64,000 nt of DNA, taken from assembly GCA_025153775.1 (NCBI GenBank), contig JAOALC010000003.1:248001-312000 (forward strand), written 5' to 3'. The position numbers were made by a program, and so were the translations under genes. The first letter of the stretch is position 1, and each line of letters starts with the position of its first letter. This document shows positions 1 to 10,749 of the stretch, in pieces. The notes below the pieces were generated by a model that had not been told where the DNA came from, searched no databases, and saw only the letters and a list, made by a program, of their open reading frames with translations. Source of the stretch: SAR92 clade bacterium H231 (lineage in GTDB: Bacteria > Pseudomonadota > Gammaproteobacteria > Pseudomonadales > Porticoccaceae).

Positions 1-823
1 CGGTTTTTTTACTTAGCCGGCTGAGTTCGACCGAGGCTATATCGGCGATAAATTCTGAGGTCAGGCGCTTGGCTTGGTCTATATAGGGAGTGTCTAGGCT
101 CAGCTGATTTAACTGAATTAGCAGGCTCTCGCGGATGTCACGGGCAAATACTCCAGGGGGATCGAACTGCTGCAGGCGTTTGAGCACAGCGACCAGTTCG
201 TCCTCTTCCAGGGCATCTTCAGGATCCTGGTAATCTATATGATGGGTAATATCCTCAAGATTGCTATTGATAAATCCATTGTCATTGATGGCATCTATAA
301 AAGCTTGGGCTATCTCGCGGTCGCGATCGGAGAAGGGGGTCAGGTTGAGCTGCCAGTGCAGGTGGTCTTGCAGTGACTCTGTCACCTGATACACCTGCTC
401 CAGATTTATCTCGCCACCGCCGCTACTTGCAGGTGCGGGACTACTGTAGACCTCATCCCAGTTAGCATCTACGGGCAAGTCCTGAAAACTGTCCTTGTCC
501 CAGTCGCTCGAGGCCTCGGATTCAGTGACTGTTAATTCGGTGGCATCTGCTGCGGTGCTGTGGAGGCTGGGGTCGTCGGTATCAAAGTTGACGTCCTGGT
601 CCTCTGTGCTGGGTTTTTCTGCGTCCTGTTGCTCGCTGTTTTGCTCCTGGGAATCAGGTTGACCCTGGTCTTCATCCATTTCCAGCAACGGGTTGCTATA
701 GAGCTGTTCTATCACCTCTTGCCGCAGCTCGAGAGTCGACAGCTGGAGCAGTTTGATGGCCTGCTGTAACTGCGGCGTCATCGTAAGCTGCTGGCTGATC
801 TTGAGCTGTAAGCCTGGGCGCAT
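1..823 (-). CDS. rpoN: RNA polymerase sigma-54 factor RpoN (partial, C-terminus beyond window)
   Basis: About 274 N-terminal codons are present and the gene runs off the left edge. Sigma-54 directs core polymerase to -24/-12 promoters that need AAA+ activators. The first 50 residues are the Gln/Leu-rich region I (LQLKISQQLTMTPQLQQAIK begins at residue 5), which contacts activator and holds the closed complex. A very acidic linker (region II) follows to about residue 110, then the start of the core-binding domain. The start is the ATG at 823. No clear Shine-Dalgarno sequence is visible. The position after lptB is the usual one in gammaproteobacteria. Confidence 0.95.
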   Translation of the reverse strand, partial: MRPGLQLKISQQLTMTPQLQQAIKLLQLSTLELRQEVIEQLYSNPLLEMDEDQGQPDSQEQNSEQQDAEKPSTEDQDVNFDTDDPSLHSTAADATELTVTESEASSDWDKDSFQDLPVDANWDEVYSSPAPASSGGGEINLEQVYQVTESLQDHLHWQLNLTPFSDRDREIAQAFIDAINDNGFINSNLEDITHHIDYQDPEDALEEDELVAVLKRLQQFDPPGVFARDIRESLLIQLNQLSLDTPYIDQAKRLTSEFIADIASVELSRLSKKT

Positions 824-910
824 AGATAAAAATCGATTTATAAAGACAGATGCAATTTTAGTGCCGATTTATACTGTCTGGCAATCATCCATTTGTGAAT
901 TAGGCCATTA

Positions 911-1636
911 TTAGAGAGTAAAATGCTCTCCGAGGTAGGTTTTTCGAACTTTTGCGTCATTTAGAATATGTTCTGTGGTGCCTTCGGCGATTACATGACC
1001 CTCACCTATTATGTAAGCGTGCTCACAGATATCTAAGGTTTCCCTGACATTGTGGTCGGTGATCAGAACGCCAATGCCACTATCGCGCAGATGGCGAATA
1101 ATATTCTTAATATCATTGACCGAAATAGGGTCGACTCCGGCGAAGGGCTCATCCAGTAAAATAAACTGTGGATTTGCCGCCAGAGCTCGGGCAATTTCTA
1201 CCCGCCGTCGCTCGCCACCAGACAGGCTCATGCCGGTATTTTTGGCCAGATGGGAAATATGAAACTCATGGAGCAGATCTTCCAGTCGCCCACGTCGCTG
1301 CTGGCGGCTGAGTTCAGCGTTAGTCTCCAAAATAGCGAGAATATTGTCCTCCACACTGAGCTTTCTGAAGATTGAGGGTTCCTGAGGCAGGTAGCCCAGG
1401 CCACGCCGAGCGCGGCCATGCATGGGAAGGGCGGTGATATCCTGCCCGTCGACCGTCACTGCGCCACCATCCTGAGCAACCAGGCCAATAATCATATAGA
1501 AACAGGTCGTTTTGCCCGCCCCATTGGGACCCAGCAGGCCGACTATCTCTCCCTGTTTTACCGACAGGGACACATCTTTGACCACTGGTCTTTTACCATA
1601 GGATTTGGCCAGGTTGCGCGCTTCTAAAATTGCCAT
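911..1636 (-). CDS. lptB: LPS export ABC transporter ATPase LptB
   Basis: This is the cytoplasmic ATPase that, with LptFG, pulls lipopolysaccharide out of the inner membrane into the LptC-LptA bridge. At 241 residues it has the normal length. Walker A GPNGAGKT lies at residues 36-43, the ABC signature LSGGE at 138-142 and Walker B FILLDEP at 158-164, followed by the family-typical FAGVDP. Its ATG overlaps the lptA stop by one base (TGATG), so translation is probably coupled. LptFG are not in the window. Confidence 0.97.
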   Translation of the reverse strand: MAILEARNLAKSYGKRPVVKDVSLSVKQGEIVGLLGPNGAGKTTCFYMIIGLVAQDGGAVTVDGQDITALPMHGRARRGLGYLPQEPSIFRKLSVEDNILAILETNAELSRQQRRGRLEDLLHEFHISHLAKNTGMSLSGGERRRVEIARALAANPQFILLDEPFAGVDPISVNDIKNIIRHLRDSGIGVLITDHNVRETLDICEHAYIIGEGHVIAEGTTEHILNDAKVRKTYLGEHFTL

Positions 1637-2172
1637 CAGGGACTGGTCTCCTGTTGACTGTCAGTTGCAGAATTCTCTTGGGTAGAGGGAGGTATCACAA
1701 GTTGAATGCGTTTTTGGTTAGCTCGGTCTCCGCCCTTGGCCTTCCAGGTTTCATTTTTTAAATCATAGGTAATATGCTCACCTTTAATCAGGGTGCCATT
1801 GCGCGACAGAGAAGCATTGTTTTTGAGGTTGATCTGATCGTCGGCAAGCCGATATTCAATCACCTCACCTCGAGCTATCACCATGCCGCCCTCAGCCTGT
1901 GGCTGCTGCTGATAACTGGCGGGCGAGCCCAGAGACACTATACGACTGACCTTATTGTCTTTGTAGTGAATGGTCACTCTGTCCGCATCAATCAATACTG
2001 AGCCCTGACGGATGACCACATTGCCTAGATACTGGGTTAACCCAGATTGCTCGTTGCGCTCGGCAGAGTCCGATTCGATAGTAATAGGTTGCTGGCGATC
2101 ATCCGGAAGCGCCTGCGCTGAGACTGAACACAGCAGCAATATACCTGTGGTTAAAACATTAAAGCGGTTCAT
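1636..2172 (-). CDS. lptA: Periplasmic LPS-bridge protein LptA
   Basis: LptA oligomers form the periplasmic part of the LPS transport bridge between LptC and the outer-membrane LptDE complex. I place the start at the ATG encoding MNRFNV (2172). This gives a clean signal peptide with probable cleavage after SAQA, and a 14-base overlap with lptC. An upstream in-frame start would put an unlikely polar extension before the signal peptide. The mature part ([20 protein letters not shown]) matches the OstA/LptA beta-jellyroll family. The C-terminus is polar and disordered-looking. Confidence 0.93.
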   Translation of the reverse strand: MNRFNVLTTGILLLCSVSAQALPDDRQQPITIESDSAERNEQSGLTQYLGNVVIRQGSVLIDADRVTIHYKDNKVSRIVSLGSPASYQQQPQAEGGMVIARGEVIEYRLADDQINLKNNASLSRNGTLIKGEHITYDLKNETWKAKGGDRANQKRIQLVIPPSTQENSATDSQQETSP

Positions 2173-2725
2173 GCACAGCTCGGACCTTGGATTTGATGGT
2201 AAAAACTTCATTGGCGAGATTAGCCTTTAGACCTGTCCCGGAGAGTGTAACCTGCGGTGTGCGCAGTTTAAAGCGGCCTGCGGTGGAGGCTATATGACTG
2301 GCCGGCCTATAGCTGACAGTGGCTGCAGTCAATTCAGTGATTCCCGTCGGCTTATCGACAACAGCAACTACATTACCCACCAGATACAGTGTTTTGCCAT
2401 TGTCAGTCAGTATGCCAGTGCGGGCATTAATTTTGGTAAGCACCTCTTCCTGTCCCTGCCTGGCTAGCAGCTGTGGGTCGCTGAGTTGCAGTTTAGAATT
2501 TTCATTAAAGAAATCTATCTTCGGGGAGGAGAGAATATATTGTTCAGTGCCGTCGGCACTAAAGCGTCGGCTCACCACAGATGTCATGTAGCTGTCGGCG
2601 CTGGGCGTCTGTTCAATCTGGCCGACCTGGCTGCGCATAAAGGATTCCGGCGGGCTGTCCCAGACCAGCAGAAACCCGCCAATCAGCAATAGCAAACTAA
2701 ACACAAGGGAGAACTGCTTTATCAT
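2159..2725 (-). CDS. lptC: LPS export protein LptC
   Basis: LptC is a bitopic inner-membrane protein that takes LPS from LptBFG and passes it to LptA. The 188-residue product has one N-terminal membrane segment (about residues 5-22) and then a periplasmic beta-jellyroll domain. The family is divergent, so the call rests on size, topology and position between kdsC and lptA. The start overlaps the kdsC stop by four bases (ATGA), as expected in this compact operon. Confidence 0.92.
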   Translation of the reverse strand: MIKQFSLVFSLLLLIGGFLLVWDSPPESFMRSQVGQIEQTPSADSYMTSVVSRRFSADGTEQYILSSPKIDFFNENSKLQLSDPQLLARQGQEEVLTKINARTGILTDNGKTLYLVGNVVAVVDKPTGITELTAATVSYRPASHIASTAGRFKLRTPQVTLSGTGLKANLANEVFTIKSKVRAVHEPL

Positions 2726-3252
2726 TGAAAGCTTGCCAGTATGGGCTGCAGTTTGCCCTGAGCCTCAAGGATCATCTCAGCAGCCTCGCGCACAGCGCCC
2801 TGACCGCCCTGTTTAGATGTCTGCCAATGGGCCTGCTCGGCCAGAGTGGCAGAGCCGTTGGCGGGAGTAATCCCCAGGCCAACTCGTCGGATAACGGCAA
2901 GATCGGGGAGATCATCGCCCATAAAGGCAATCTCATCCATCTGCACATCCAGGGTCAGAAGCAATTCATTGAGAGCAGTTAATTTATCTTCTCGGCCCTG
3001 CACAACAGGGTTTATTGAAAGCTCATCAGCTCGCCGTTGGAGTAGCGCAGAGACTCGGCCAGTAATAATTCCCACCTGTATATCGCCCTTTTGTAGCAGC
3101 TTGATACCCAGGCCGTCCTGAATATTAAAGGCTTTCATCTCTTCGCCGCTATTGCCGTAATAGAGGCGGCCATCGGTCAACACGCCGTCCACATCGAGCA
3201 GCAGTAGCTTTATTTTCTTGGCGGCTTCGATCACATTAGCTGGGACAGTCAT
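2722..3252 (-). CDS. kdsC: 3-deoxy-D-manno-octulosonate 8-phosphate phosphatase KdsC
   Basis: A HAD-superfamily phosphatase that removes phosphate from KDO-8-phosphate to give KDO for the LPS inner core. The 176-residue protein has the nucleophile motif DVDGVLTDG near residue 20 and the metal-binding MGDDLPDL motif near residue 115. It has no large cap domain, as is normal for the tetrameric KdsC family. Its ATG overlaps the kdsD stop by one base. Confidence 0.96.
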   Translation of the reverse strand: MTVPANVIEAAKKIKLLLLDVDGVLTDGRLYYGNSGEEMKAFNIQDGLGIKLLQKGDIQVGIITGRVSALLQRRADELSINPVVQGREDKLTALNELLLTLDVQMDEIAFMGDDLPDLAVIRRVGLGITPANGSATLAEQAHWQTSKQGGQGAVREAAEMILEAQGKLQPILASFQ

Positions 3253-4223
3253 TACACAACTCCTGCGCGCAGAATATCGTGCATATGTAAGACGCCCACA
3301 GGGTGACTATGTTGATCTTCAACAATCAGTGCAGTGATGCTGGAGGCTTCCATGATAGTGAGGGCCTCGGCGGCAAGTATGTCACCACTGATTGTTTTTG
3401 GATTGGCCGACATTACCTCTTGCATGCTGGTAACACTTATATCCACTTTTTGATCAATGACCCGCCGCAAATCACCATCTGTAAACACACCCAGCAATGT
3501 ATTGTCGGCATCGACTATGGTGGTCATGCCGAAACCCTTTTCGGTCATTTCCAAGAGAGCATCTTGCAGCGGTTGTTCGGCCCCGACTCTTGGGACTTCG
3601 CTGTCACTGTGCATAATATCGCTGACTCGCAGCAGCAGTTGGCGCCCCAGAGCTCCGCCGGGATGAGAGAAAGCAAAGTCTTCAGCACTAAAACCGCGGG
3701 ATTCCAATAGCGCAATCGCCAAGGCATCACCCATAACCAATGTGACTGTGGTGCTGGTGGTTGGTGCCAGATTTAATGGGCAGGCTTCAGCTGTGACACT
3801 CACATTTAGGTTGGCGCAGGCTGACTGGGCGAGCACTGATTCCGGATCGCCGGTCATACTAATTAGAGGAATGCCCAGGCGCTTAATCAGGGGCAGTATG
3901 GTAATGACCTCTGCCGTGCTGCCAGAGTTGGATATAGCGATCACCACATCGTTCTTTGTGATCATACCCAGATCTCCGTGACTAGCTTCGCCCGGGTGAA
4001 CAAAAAAGGAAGGGGTCCCAGTACTGGCCAGAGTAGCGGCAATTTTATTACCTATATGGCCAGACTTGCCCATGCCGGTAACCACCACGCGGCCCTCGCA
4101 GGCGAGGATGGTTTTACAGGCTGTCTCAAAATTACTGTCGATAAAAGGTGCCAGCTGACTGACCGCCAGAGCTTCCATCTCTACGGTGCGCAGGCCTGAT
4201 TTAACAAAGTCTTGTGATGCCAT
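3252..4223 (-). CDS. kdsD: Arabinose-5-phosphate isomerase KdsD
   Basis: It converts ribulose-5-phosphate to arabinose-5-phosphate, the first step toward KDO. An N-terminal SIS domain contains TGMGKSGHIGNKIAATLAST (starting near residue 50) and the ISNSGSTAEV segment. Two CBS domains follow from about residue 205, the standard architecture at 323 residues. It is probably the first gene of the kdsD-kdsC-lptCAB-rpoN unit, or follows the exchanger gene 75 bases upstream. Confidence 0.96.
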   Translation of the reverse strand: MASQDFVKSGLRTVEMEALAVSQLAPFIDSNFETACKTILACEGRVVVTGMGKSGHIGNKIAATLASTGTPSFFVHPGEASHGDLGMITKNDVVIAISNSGSTAEVITILPLIKRLGIPLISMTGDPESVLAQSACANLNVSVTAEACPLNLAPTTSTTVTLVMGDALAIALLESRGFSAEDFAFSHPGGALGRQLLLRVSDIMHSDSEVPRVGAEQPLQDALLEMTEKGFGMTTIVDADNTLLGVFTDGDLRRVIDQKVDISVTSMQEVMSANPKTISGDILAAEALTIMEASSITALIVEDQHSHPVGVLHMHDILRAGVV

Positions 4224-4298
4224 AATTTTTTAGTTACCCATGATAGGCTGCAGATCAATGCCCCATTATAGGGCAAAACCACAGGCTGGTGTGGCCCC

Positions 4299-5282
4299 TT
4301 AGCCCGCAGCTATAGCGGGCCATAGCAATACATAATAAAAGCCATAGCCCGCCAGCAGCAACAGCCCCATGGTTCTGGACAGGCGAGCTCTCTGGGGGTT
4401 TTGACGCAGGGCCAGTGCTACCAGAGCAATCATTAGCAGAGTCATAAAACACATGGCGGCAAAGTCTCTGGAGAACACCTGGGCGTTGAGAGCCATGGGA
4501 GATATGGCCCCAGCTGAGGTCATAACCAGCATCAGATTAAATAGATTGGAACCAAATACATTGCCAAGGGCAATATCATGATGGCCGCGCATCGCGCTGA
4601 TTACCGAGGCAGCCAGTTCTGGCAGGCTGGTACCTATGGCAACGACGGTGAGCCCAATAACCAGCTCGCTGATGCCCATATAGACAGCTATGGACTGAGC
4701 TCCCCAGACTGTAACTCTGGCGCTGATCAATAGTACAGCTAGGCCAATAACGAACCACAGGCCAGCGGTCGCCATAGTTAGCTCCGGAATATCCTCAGCT
4801 TCTTCCAAGGCCTCTGGGTTGGGATTGCTCTTTTTATATTTTACAATCAGCACCAGCAGTGGGATCACCAGCAGGGCCAGAGAGATACTTTCACCGCGGC
4901 CTAAAAATCCGTTGTAGAGGCATAATCCAGCCAGGGCTGTAATCAGTAAAAGCACCGGGCTCTCTTCTTTCAGAAGATGTTTTTGCACCGGCAGAGGCGC
5001 AATCAGGGCTGTAATACCAAGCACCAGCCCTATATTGGCCAGATTTGATCCCAGCGCATTGCCCACGGCCATCTCTCCCACATTGCTGAGAGCGGCATTA
5101 ATGGACACGATTATTTCTGGTGCTGAGGTGCCTACAGACACCAGGGTCAGGCCAATCACCATAGGCGAGACCCCAAAGTTGCGGGCCGCGCCCGCACTGC
5201 CAGTGACAAATCTGTCTGCGCCCCAAAGAAGCCCTAATATTCCCGCGATCAAGGCAAGTATGGGTAGATAAATTGCGGACAT
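4299..5282 (-). CDS. yrbG: Calcium/sodium exchanger of the YrbG family
   Basis: An inner-membrane cation/Ca exchanger of about 327 residues with roughly ten hydrophobic segments. Two inverted repeats carry the exchanger signature: SVGTSAPEIIVS in the N-terminal half and AIGTSLPELAAS in the C-terminal half. I choose the ATG at 5282 because GGAG lies just upstream. An upstream start at 5321 would add 13 polar residues. In Enterobacteria the same gene sits between kdsD and the divergent mla operon, as it does here. Confidence 0.92.
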   Translation of the reverse strand: MSAIYLPILALIAGILGLLWGADRFVTGSAGAARNFGVSPMVIGLTLVSVGTSAPEIIVSINAALSNVGEMAVGNALGSNLANIGLVLGITALIAPLPVQKHLLKEESPVLLLITALAGLCLYNGFLGRGESISLALLVIPLLVLIVKYKKSNPNPEALEEAEDIPELTMATAGLWFVIGLAVLLISARVTVWGAQSIAVYMGISELVIGLTVVAIGTSLPELAASVISAMRGHHDIALGNVFGSNLFNLMLVMTSAGAISPMALNAQVFSRDFAAMCFMTLLMIALVALALRQNPQRARLSRTMGLLLLAGYGFYYVLLWPAIAAG

Positions 5283-5419
5283 AGAGTCTCCGGTCATGGC
5301 CTGAGTTGGTTTAATCAACAAAGCGGGAATGGTATAGTGCGCGGCCGCCGTTGTCAGTAATGATGCACTAGATTTTTAAGCTGCTGTCAAAAACAAGGAA
5401 TTAATTAGGAACTGGTACT

Positions 5420-6043
5420 ATGAAAAGAGTGAAACTGAGTCTGGCTCTGCTATTAGCGGGGATATTGACTAGTCTGGCGCCAATGGTTTCGGCTGAAAAT
5501 GCCATGGACGACCCCTATACACAAATCGAACAGGTAACCGGTGATCTGCTGACTGTGATAAGCAGCTACAGCGAGGGTTATCCAGAGAATGAACAGGCCT
5601 ATTTTCTCGCTCTTGCGGAGCTGATGCAGGAGCATGTGGACTTTGACTATATTGCCCGGCAGGTTATGGGCCCCTACAAGGCTCAGGCAACTGCTCAGCA
5701 GCGCCAGTTATTTGAGAGTGTATTTCGCGATGGATTAATAGAAACCTATGGCCGAGGATTGATTGGCTATGGGGATGAAGAGATTGTGCTGGTTAACAGG
5801 TCCGATTTGAAAGCTGGTCAGCGCAAGGTGTCGGTCAAGCAGGAAATTCGCAGCGATGGTGTGGTTTATCCCATGGAATACTCTATGGCGCTGAGCAAGA
5901 GAACGGGCAAATGGAAGGCGATTAATGTAATTATCAATGGCATTAATATGCGCAATATTTTCCGCAGCCAGTTTGTTAACGCGGCACAGAAGTCCGGTGG
6001 CGATCTAGACAGGGTGATCGCTGGATGGTCTGCTGAATCCTGA
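5420..6043 (+). CDS. mlaC: Periplasmic phospholipid-binding protein MlaC (orphan)
   Basis: MlaC shuttles phospholipids between the outer-membrane MlaA complex and the inner-membrane MlaFEDB transporter. The 207-residue protein has a signal peptide (cleavage probably after VSA near residue 25) and the MlaC/Ttg2D fold, including VNRSDLKAGQRKVSVKQEI and WKAINVIINGINM segments. AGGA lies 7-10 bases before the ATG. The usual mlaF, mlaE and mlaD upstream and mlaB downstream are absent: yrbG is directly divergent and ibaG follows. Confidence 0.9.
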   Translation: MKRVKLSLALLLAGILTSLAPMVSAENAMDDPYTQIEQVTGDLLTVISSYSEGYPENEQAYFLALAELMQEHVDFDYIARQVMGPYKAQATAQQRQLFESVFRDGLIETYGRGLIGYGDEEIVLVNRSDLKAGQRKVSVKQEIRSDGVVYPMEYSMALSKRTGKWKAINVIINGINMRNIFRSQFVNAAQKSGGDLDRVIAGWSAES

Positions 6044-6074
6044 GTCGCACCAACACTAATAAAGAGTTAATTAA

Positions 6075-6314
6075 ATGAATCCTGAAGATGTAAAAACACT
6101 GCTGGAAGCTGCCCTGGCCGACTGTCAGATCCAAGTAGAGAGCGAAGGTAGTCACTTCAATATTATTGCCATCGGCGATATATTTGAAGGCAAGCGGGCT
6201 GTGCAGCGCCAGCAGATAATCTATGGGGCTCTCAATGAGCAAATTTCCTCTGGCGCGATTCATGCCGTCAATATGAAGATTTTCACTCATCAAGAGTGGC
6301 AGCGGCGCGGCTGA
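6075..6314 (+). CDS. ibaG: BolA-family protein IbaG
   Basis: A 79-residue BolA-like protein. The family partners with monothiol glutaredoxins in iron-sulfur cluster handling and affects acid stress and the cell envelope. The core GDIFEGKRAVQRQQIIYGAL matches IbaG. The position just before murA is conserved across gammaproteobacteria. A CGFS glutaredoxin (grxD), the family's usual partner, lies elsewhere in this window. Confidence 0.93.
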   Translation: MNPEDVKTLLEAALADCQIQVESEGSHFNIIAIGDIFEGKRAVQRQQIIYGALNEQISSGAIHAVNMKIFTHQEWQRRG

Positions 6315-6370
6315 GCCAGTCTCCAGAGCTGGCCTTAGAGGCTCAGTTCTGCTCACAATGGTATTTCTAA

Positions 6371-7648
<1,278 letters not shown>

Positions 7649-7672
7649 ATTGAACGAGATTACCAGACTGTT

Positions 7673-8323
7673 ATGACCCAGATTACTCTGGCCCTGACCA
7701 AGGGTCGCATATTGAAAGAAACCTTACCGCTGCTAGCTGCTGCGGGAATAGAGCCTGCGGAAGATATTTTCACCAGCCGCAAGCTGGTATTTGCGACCAA
7801 CCATCAGGGGCTGCGACTGCTGATTTTGCGGGGCTCAGATGTGCCTACCTATGTTCAATTTGGCGCCGCTGATTTGGGCGTGGCAGGCAAGGATGGCCTA
7901 TTGGAGCACCAGGGTGACGGTTATTACGAGCCACTGGATCTGGGTATTGCTCGCTGCAAATTAATGACCGCCGTCCCTGTGGGCGCCAAGCCACAGCAGG
8001 GTCGTCTGCGGGTGGCGACAAAATATATCAATGTAGCCCGGCAGTTTTATGCCGAGCAGGGCCGCCAGGCCGACCTGATCAAGCTCTATGGTGCCATGGA
8101 GCTAGCGCCCATATTGGATCTGGCCCATGAGATTGTCGATATTGTGGACACAGGCAACACGTTAAAAGCCAACGGTCTGGAGCCCAGAGAAGAAATTGCT
8201 GACATCAGCTCGCGGCTAATTGTTAATAAAGCGGCCATGAAAACCAAACATGCTGAGATCCAACGCATAGTCAGTGCTATTGGAAGCGCCGTGGCGGATA
8301 AAGGGTCAGTGGCAAAAGCATGA
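7673..8323 (+). CDS. hisG: ATP phosphoribosyltransferase, short form HisG
   Basis: It catalyses the first step of histidine synthesis, condensing ATP and PRPP. At 216 residues it is the short form without the C-terminal ACT-like regulatory domain. Family knowledge says this form works in a hetero-octamer with HisZ, which is not in this window. The PRPP-binding motif [16 protein letters not shown] is present near residue 155. The stop overlaps the hisD start by four bases (ATGA). Confidence 0.96.
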   Translation: MTQITLALTKGRILKETLPLLAAAGIEPAEDIFTSRKLVFATNHQGLRLLILRGSDVPTYVQFGAADLGVAGKDGLLEHQGDGYYEPLDLGIARCKLMTAVPVGAKPQQGRLRVATKYINVARQFYAEQGRQADLIKLYGAMELAPILDLAHEIVDIVDTGNTLKANGLEPREEIADISSRLIVNKAAMKTKHAEIQRIVSAIGSAVADKGSVAKA

Positions 8324-9627
8324 GCAACTTTAGTATCAAACGCCTAGACGCAAGCGAAGCAGGGTTTTTGCCCGCACTGGACCAGCTAATCGCCTGGGAT
8401 ATGGTCTCCGACAGTGCTGTGGAAAGCACTGTGACAGAGATTCTGCAGCAGGTGCGCAGCCGCGGTGATGCTGCTCTGGTGGAGTACAGTAATCGCTTCG
8501 ACCGCCGTGACTGCAGCAGCATTGACGACTTCTGCCTGCAGGCCGACCAGTTACAGCAGGCTCTTCAATCTATAGATTCTGAGACTCGCTCGGCGCTGGA
8601 GATTGCAGCCGAGCGCATCCGTGACTACCACAGCCATCAGCTGCAGCAATCCTGGCAGTATCAGGAAGCTGACGGCACTATGTTGGGTCAGCAGCTTACC
8701 GCACTTGAGCGAGTGGGTATCTATGTACCCGGAGGCAAAGCCAGCTATCCCTCATCGGTGCTGATGAATTGTATTCCCGCGCGGGTCGCCGGTGTCGAAG
8801 AGGTTATTATGATGGTGCCAGCACCGGACAATGAGCTCAGTCCTATTGTCCTGGCTGCGGCTGCCATTGCCGGTGTGGATAAGGTATTTACCATCGGCGG
8901 AGCCCAGGCTATTGCGGCACTGGCCTTTGGAACCCAGACAGTGCCCAGAGTGGATAAGATCGTCGGCCCAGGCAATATCTATGTGGCCACGGCAAAGCGC
9001 ATGGTATTTGGCAGAGTGGGCCTGGATATGGTGGCAGGGCCCAGCGAAATTCTAATTGTCTGCGATGGTGAGACCGATCCCGACTGGATTGCCATGGATC
9101 TATTTTCTCAGGCTGAGCACGATGAAAATGCCCAGTCGATTCTTATAGCCTGGGATGCCAGCTATCTGGATGCGGTCTACCAGAGCATTGAGAAGCTGCT
9201 GCCAGAGATGGAGCGCAGGGCTATTATTTCCGAGTCTCTGGCTAATCGCGGGGCACTGATTAAAGTTGCCGACCAGAGCCAGGCTGTCAGCGTCTGTAAT
9301 CATATTGCGCCGGAACATCTGGAGCTGTCTGTGGCAGACCCACAGGCCTGGCTGCCTAAAATTCGTCATGCGGGTGCTATTTTTATGGGTCGACACAGCG
9401 CAGAGGCGCTGGGCGATTACTGTGCCGGGCCCAATCATGTGCTGCCCACCTCTGCGACCTCAAGGTTTTCATCGCCTCTGGGGGTCTATGATTTCCAGAA
9501 GCGCAGTTCGCTGATTTTTTGTTCCGAGCAGGGTGCCTCTGATCTTGGCAGAGTAGCCTCAGTACTGGGTCGCGGTGAGTCATTGACCGCCCACGCGCGC
9601 TCGGCGGAATACCGCATTAAAGATTAG
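8320..9627 (+). CDS. hisD: Histidinol dehydrogenase HisD
   Basis: A zinc-dependent NAD enzyme that oxidises histidinol to histidine in two steps. At 435 residues it is full length. Visible family motifs are [33 protein letters not shown], the zinc-site segment [11 protein letters not shown] and the HIAPEHLEL catalytic region. It is translationally coupled to hisG. The remaining his genes are not here, so histidine genes are split between loci. Confidence 0.97.
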   Translation: MSNFSIKRLDASEAGFLPALDQLIAWDMVSDSAVESTVTEILQQVRSRGDAALVEYSNRFDRRDCSSIDDFCLQADQLQQALQSIDSETRSALEIAAERIRDYHSHQLQQSWQYQEADGTMLGQQLTALERVGIYVPGGKASYPSSVLMNCIPARVAGVEEVIMMVPAPDNELSPIVLAAAAIAGVDKVFTIGGAQAIAALAFGTQTVPRVDKIVGPGNIYVATAKRMVFGRVGLDMVAGPSEILIVCDGETDPDWIAMDLFSQAEHDENAQSILIAWDASYLDAVYQSIEKLLPEMERRAIISESLANRGALIKVADQSQAVSVCNHIAPEHLELSVADPQAWLPKIRHAGAIFMGRHSAEALGDYCAGPNHVLPTSATSRFSSPLGVYDFQKRSSLIFCSEQGASDLGRVASVLGRGESLTAHARSAEYRIKD

Positions 9628-9663
9628 TTACATAAAGATTGGCTCTTCGGAGCAAGGTTGATT

Positions 9664-10722
9664 ATGAGCAGGTACTGGAGTGATTTTGTTAAACAGCTGC
9701 AACCCTATACGCCGGGTGAGCAGCCAAAAATCAGCAATCTCACCAAACTCAATACCAATGAGAACCCCTACGGTCCTTCACCAGATGCACTGGCGGCTAT
9801 GCAGCGCCTGCTCAATGACGACCTGAGGCTCTACCCGCCGCCCAATGCCGATGACCTCAAAGACTGTATTGCCAATTACTATGGTCTAGAGTCCAAGCAG
9901 ATTTTTGTAGGCAATGGTTCTGACGAGGTTCTGGCCCATGTGTTTAACGGATTGCTCAAACAGGATCAGCCATTATTATTTCCCGATATCAGCTACAGTT
10001 TTTATCCGGTGTTTTGTCAGCTCTATGATATTCAGTTCAGCAAAATCCCGCTGGCAGATGATTTCTCCATAGACGTCAGGGACTACCAGCGCCCCAATGG
10101 CGGCATTATTTTCCCCAACCCCAATGCGCCCACAGGTAGGCTGCTGGGCTTGCAGGCCATAGAGCAGTTATTGCAGGCTAATTCTGACTCTGTGGTGGTT
10201 GTGGATGAGGCCTATATAGATTTTGGTGGAGTCAGTGCGGTGTCGTTAATCGCCAAATATAACAATCTGCTGGTTGTGCACACAATGTCCAAGTCCCGCT
10301 CTCTAGCCGGTATGCGAATCGGCTATGCCATGGGTAATGGCGAATTAATTGAAGGTCTGGAGAGGGTTAAAAATAGCTTTAACTCTTACCCACTGGGGCA
10401 TTTGCAGATTGCAGCTGCAGTGGCTTCGTTTAATGATCAGAGCTATTTTGAGCAGACCACAGCCAAAGTGATTGACAGTCGCGAACAGCTGACTAAACAG
10501 CTTCAGGGATTGAATTTCGAAGTGTTGCCGTCGACAGCTAACTTTGTCTTTGCCCGGCACGACCACAGAAACGCTGAACAGCTAGCCAGTGAACTGCGCA
10601 GCAGAGGTATTATTGTGCGGCATTTTAAGCAGGATAGAATCGATCAATTTTTGCGCATTACCCTGGGTTCAGAGCAGCAGAATCAACTGCTGATAGAGGC
10701 ACTGACTGAGATTTTAAACTAA
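9664..10722 (+). CDS. hisC: Histidinol-phosphate aminotransferase HisC
   Basis: A PLP-dependent class I/II aminotransferase converting imidazole acetol phosphate and glutamate to histidinol phosphate. The PLP lysine lies in [16 protein letters not shown], with [10 protein letters not shown] near the N-terminus and FPNPNAPTG in the cofactor domain. I take the ATG at 9664, six bases after AAGG; the TTG at 9658 touches that ribosome-binding site. The gene converges on degS with a 27-base gap. Confidence 0.95.
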   Translation: MSRYWSDFVKQLQPYTPGEQPKISNLTKLNTNENPYGPSPDALAAMQRLLNDDLRLYPPPNADDLKDCIANYYGLESKQIFVGNGSDEVLAHVFNGLLKQDQPLLFPDISYSFYPVFCQLYDIQFSKIPLADDFSIDVRDYQRPNGGIIFPNPNAPTGRLLGLQAIEQLLQANSDSVVVVDEAYIDFGGVSAVSLIAKYNNLLVVHTMSKSRSLAGMRIGYAMGNGELIEGLERVKNSFNSYPLGHLQIAAAVASFNDQSYFEQTTAKVIDSREQLTKQLQGLNFEVLPSTANFVFARHDHRNAEQLASELRSRGIIVRHFKQDRIDQFLRITLGSEQQNQLLIEALTEILN

Positions 10723-10749
10723 AACTTGATGTAGCCTGCGCCCGCTCAG

